This document shows, one piece after another, positions 5,661 to 7,084 of a DNA stretch of 7,084 nucleotides. The notes under the pieces are model-generated. The model saw nothing but the letters and a program-made list of their open reading frames with translations, had not been told where the DNA came from and searched no databases. Position 1 is the first letter of the stretch, and every line of letters starts with the position of its first letter. The stretch comes from JACJYE01 sp964432875 (GTDB lineage Bacteria; Bacteroidota; Bacteroidia; Chitinophagales; Saprospiraceae): positions 1 to 7,084 of the forward strand of contig CAYSPJ010000201.1 in NCBI GenBank assembly GCA_964432875.1, written 5' to 3'. A program made the translations under genes and the position numbers.

Positions 5661-7001
5661 ATGACCTGGATTTTTCAACCGCTTTGCTTGTTTTTCCTGG
5701 CCTTCTGGGCCCTCCCGGGCTTGGCCCAAACCAAGATCGATCCGGCGGAGATTGAGGAGAAAATGCAATGGTTTGCCGATGCCAAGCTCGGGATATTCAT
5801 CCATACTGGCATCTATGCGGTGAACGGCATTGACGAATCATGGAGTTTTCACAACCGGAAAATCAGCCATGCCGATTACATGAAGCAAGTGGAAGGCTTT
5901 AACTTGAGCCGCTTCGACCCGGCGGCCTGGGCCGAGCTGATTGCGGAAGCTGGCGCCCGCTATGCCGTCATCACCACCAAGCACCACGATGGCGTGGCTA
6001 TGTATGACACCCAGATGAACGATCTGAGCATCGTGAAGGCCAGCCCGGCCAAAATGGATATGATTGCGCCATTTTTTGCGGAGCTCCGCCAGCGCGGCAT
6101 CAAATGCGGCACCTATTATTCGCTGATTGATTGGACCTATGTGGACTACCCGGGGCTGTTGCGCGATAGCGCCCGCTACAGGGTCGAAGAGGATTATCGG
6201 CGCTGGTACCGCTTTCGCGATTTCTTCCAGGGGCAGATTGAGGAGATCCTGACGAAGTTCAATCCCGACTTATGGTGGTTCGATGGCGACTGGGAGCACA
6301 GCGCCGAGCGCTGGGAGGCGGAGAAGATCCGCCACCGCATCTTGGCGCACAACCCCCAAGCTATCCTCAATGGGCGCTTGCAGGGCTATGGCGACTATGC
6401 GACGCCGGAGCAGAATTTCCCGGTTTCTCGCCCGAAGCACCACTGGTGGGAACTTTGTATGACCACCAACAATAACTGGGGCTTTCAGCCCCGCGATACG
6501 GCTTGGAAGACGCCTTACGAAGTCATCAGCATCTTTGTCGATGCGGTTTCCAATGGCGGCAACCTGCTGCTGAACATCGGCCCCCGGGCAGACGGCAGCA
6601 TCCCGGCTGAACCGGTGCAGCTGCTGAAAACGCTGGGCGCCTGGAATAAAAAACATGGCGAAGCGATCTTCAATACCATCCCCGGCTTGCCGCCCGGCCA
6701 CTTCTACGGCCCTTCCACGCTTTCGAAAGACAGTACTACCCTTTACCTCTTCCTGTCCGGAAACCCCCAAAACCAGGTGGTCGTCCGCGGGCTTTTTGAT
6801 GCGATCGAAAGTATTTCCGTGGTGGGTACCGATACGCCTGTGGATTGGAAAATCGTGGGCAAAATCTCCTGGAGCCCGGTGCCTGGCCTGGTCTTCATCG
6901 AGGTCCCTGCCGCACAATTGGACCCCTACATGACGGTGCTGAAGGTGCAGCTCAAAGGCCCGCTTAGCTTGTATCGGGGAGAAGGAGGGCTGGGGGGCTG
7001 A
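5661..7001 (+). CDS. Secreted alpha-L-fucosidase, glycoside hydrolase family 29
   Basis: The 446-residue protein should hydrolyse terminal alpha-L-fucose from glycans with retention of configuration. Residues 1-22 are a signal peptide (aromatic/Leu-rich core, cleavage expected at GLA|QT), so it probably acts in the periplasm or outside. No lipobox Cys follows. The catalytic (beta/alpha) barrel spans about 27-340. GH29 hallmarks include FIHTG (46-50; the family usually has FIHWG), ITTKHHDG (104-111), and PDLWWFDGDW (202-211), whose Asp208 is the likely nucleophile. HWWELCMTTNNNWGF (261-275) follows, with Glu264 a candidate acid/base, though that residue varies in the family. NGGNLLLNIGPRADG (298-312) closes the barrel. 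Residues 345-438 fit the usual C-terminal beta domain. The short Gly-rich end (GEGGLGG) lies against a repeat that begins 2 bases after the stop. The ATG at 5661 is preferred because it gives a complete signal peptide. Substrate linkage cannot be told from sequence. Confidence 0.93.
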   Translation: MTWIFQPLCLFFLAFWALPGLAQTKIDPAEIEEKMQWFADAKLGIFIHTGIYAVNGIDESWSFHNRKISHADYMKQVEGFNLSRFDPAAWAELIAEAGARYAVITTKHHDGVAMYDTQMNDLSIVKASPAKMDMIAPFFAELRQRGIKCGTYYSLIDWTYVDYPGLLRDSARYRVEEDYRRWYRFRDFFQGQIEEILTKFNPDLWWFDGDWEHSAERWEAEKIRHRILAHNPQAILNGRLQGYGDYATPEQNFPVSRPKHHWWELCMTTNNNWGFQPRDTAWKTPYEVISIFVDAVSNGGNLLLNIGPRADGSIPAEPVQLLKTLGAWNKKHGEAIFNTIPGLPPGHFYGPSTLSKDSTTLYLFLSGNPQNQVVVRGLFDAIESISVVGTDTPVDWKIVGKISWSPVPGLVFIEVPAAQLDPYMTVLKVQLKGPLSLYRGEGGLGG

Positions 7002-7003
7002 AG

Positions 7004-7051
7004 TTGGCTGGCTCGGCCTTAGTGAGGGGCTGAGCGGGGAGTCAGCCTCAC
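7004..7051 (-). repeat. Palindromic repeat, right copy of the inverted pair (module A); possible terminator
   Basis: This segment is the reverse complement of 3459-3513 with small gaps. GTGAGGGGCTGA (7022-7033) faces TCAGCCTCAC (7042-7051); the second arm has lost two C, leaving a stem with a 2-base bulge. It starts 2 bases after the fucosidase stop, so it could mark the transcript end, but no T tract follows. Because the same hairpin also occurs away from any gene end at 3459, a repeat identity explains it better than a dedicated terminator. Confidence 0.75.
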
Positions 7052-7061
7052 CTTACCGGGC

Positions 7062-7077
7062 GGCTGTGAACGCATGA
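7062..7077 (-). repeat. Module B, right copy (16 bp)
   Basis: The reverse complement, TCATGCGTTCACAGCC, differs from 3526-3541 at one base. It lies 10 bases beyond the right palindrome and close to the window edge, so a longer repeat may continue outside. Confidence 0.6.
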
Positions 7078-7084
7078 CTCTCAG

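Noticed and set aside
6270..6917. A 215-codon open frame on the minus strand
   Set aside because: It is antisense to the GH29 catalytic domain and has no family features.
1..7084. Mobile element genes, tRNA, rRNA or CRISPR repeats
   Set aside because: No transposase or integrase motif, no cloverleaf-like segment and no regularly spaced direct repeats were found.

Overview
The window looks like chromosomal DNA from a GC-rich member of the Bacteroidota. Three things point there. The secreted proteins have signal peptides ending in YA|Q or LA|Q. The starts lack a clear Shine-Dalgarno sequence, and the symporter start follows an A-rich leader instead. A TAnnTTTG-type promoter element lies upstream of the symporter. 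The high GC and the protein types would suit a Saprospiria-like lineage, but that placement is a guess. No rRNA, tRNA, CRISPR array, transposase or phage gene was seen.

Layout. (1) Positions 3245 down to 1, minus strand: one uninterrupted reading frame of at least 1081 codons that leaves the window before its stop. It encodes a secreted protein with many Asp-box (BNR) repeats, of the VPS10/sortilin-like beta-propeller type. (2) Positions 3246-3724: a 479-bp divergent intergenic region holding candidate promoters for both sides, overlapping inverted repeats, a short CACGGATT-type repeat, and a strong palindrome that returns in inverted orientation at the far end of the window. (3) Positions 3725-5365, plus strand: a Na+/sugar symporter very close in sequence to the Vibrio galactose transporter vSGLT. 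(4) Positions 5366-5660: a 295-bp gap with a large imperfect palindrome and then a 12-bp-arm hairpin set in short direct repeats just before the next start. (5) Positions 5661-7001, plus strand: a secreted GH29 alpha-L-fucosidase. (6) Positions 7002-7084: the inverted partner of the palindrome repeat.

How the genes may work together. The fucosidase would release L-fucose outside the cytoplasm, and the symporter would import a monosaccharide using the sodium gradient. This makes a small glycan-use unit in which the symporter substrate could be galactose, fucose or another sugar. It is inference only: no fucose catabolic gene, SusC/SusD pair or regulator is in the window, and the two genes may be transcribed separately. 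The Asp-box protein is divergently transcribed and has no visible functional link.

The most unusual structure is the inverted repeat pair (3459-3513 and 7004-7051) that brackets exactly the symporter and the fucosidase. A second short module accompanies both copies in an order that a simple inversion does not explain. The sugar site of the symporter also carries one apparent change (Ala87 where vSGLT has Ser91). No clearly new multi-gene system was found.
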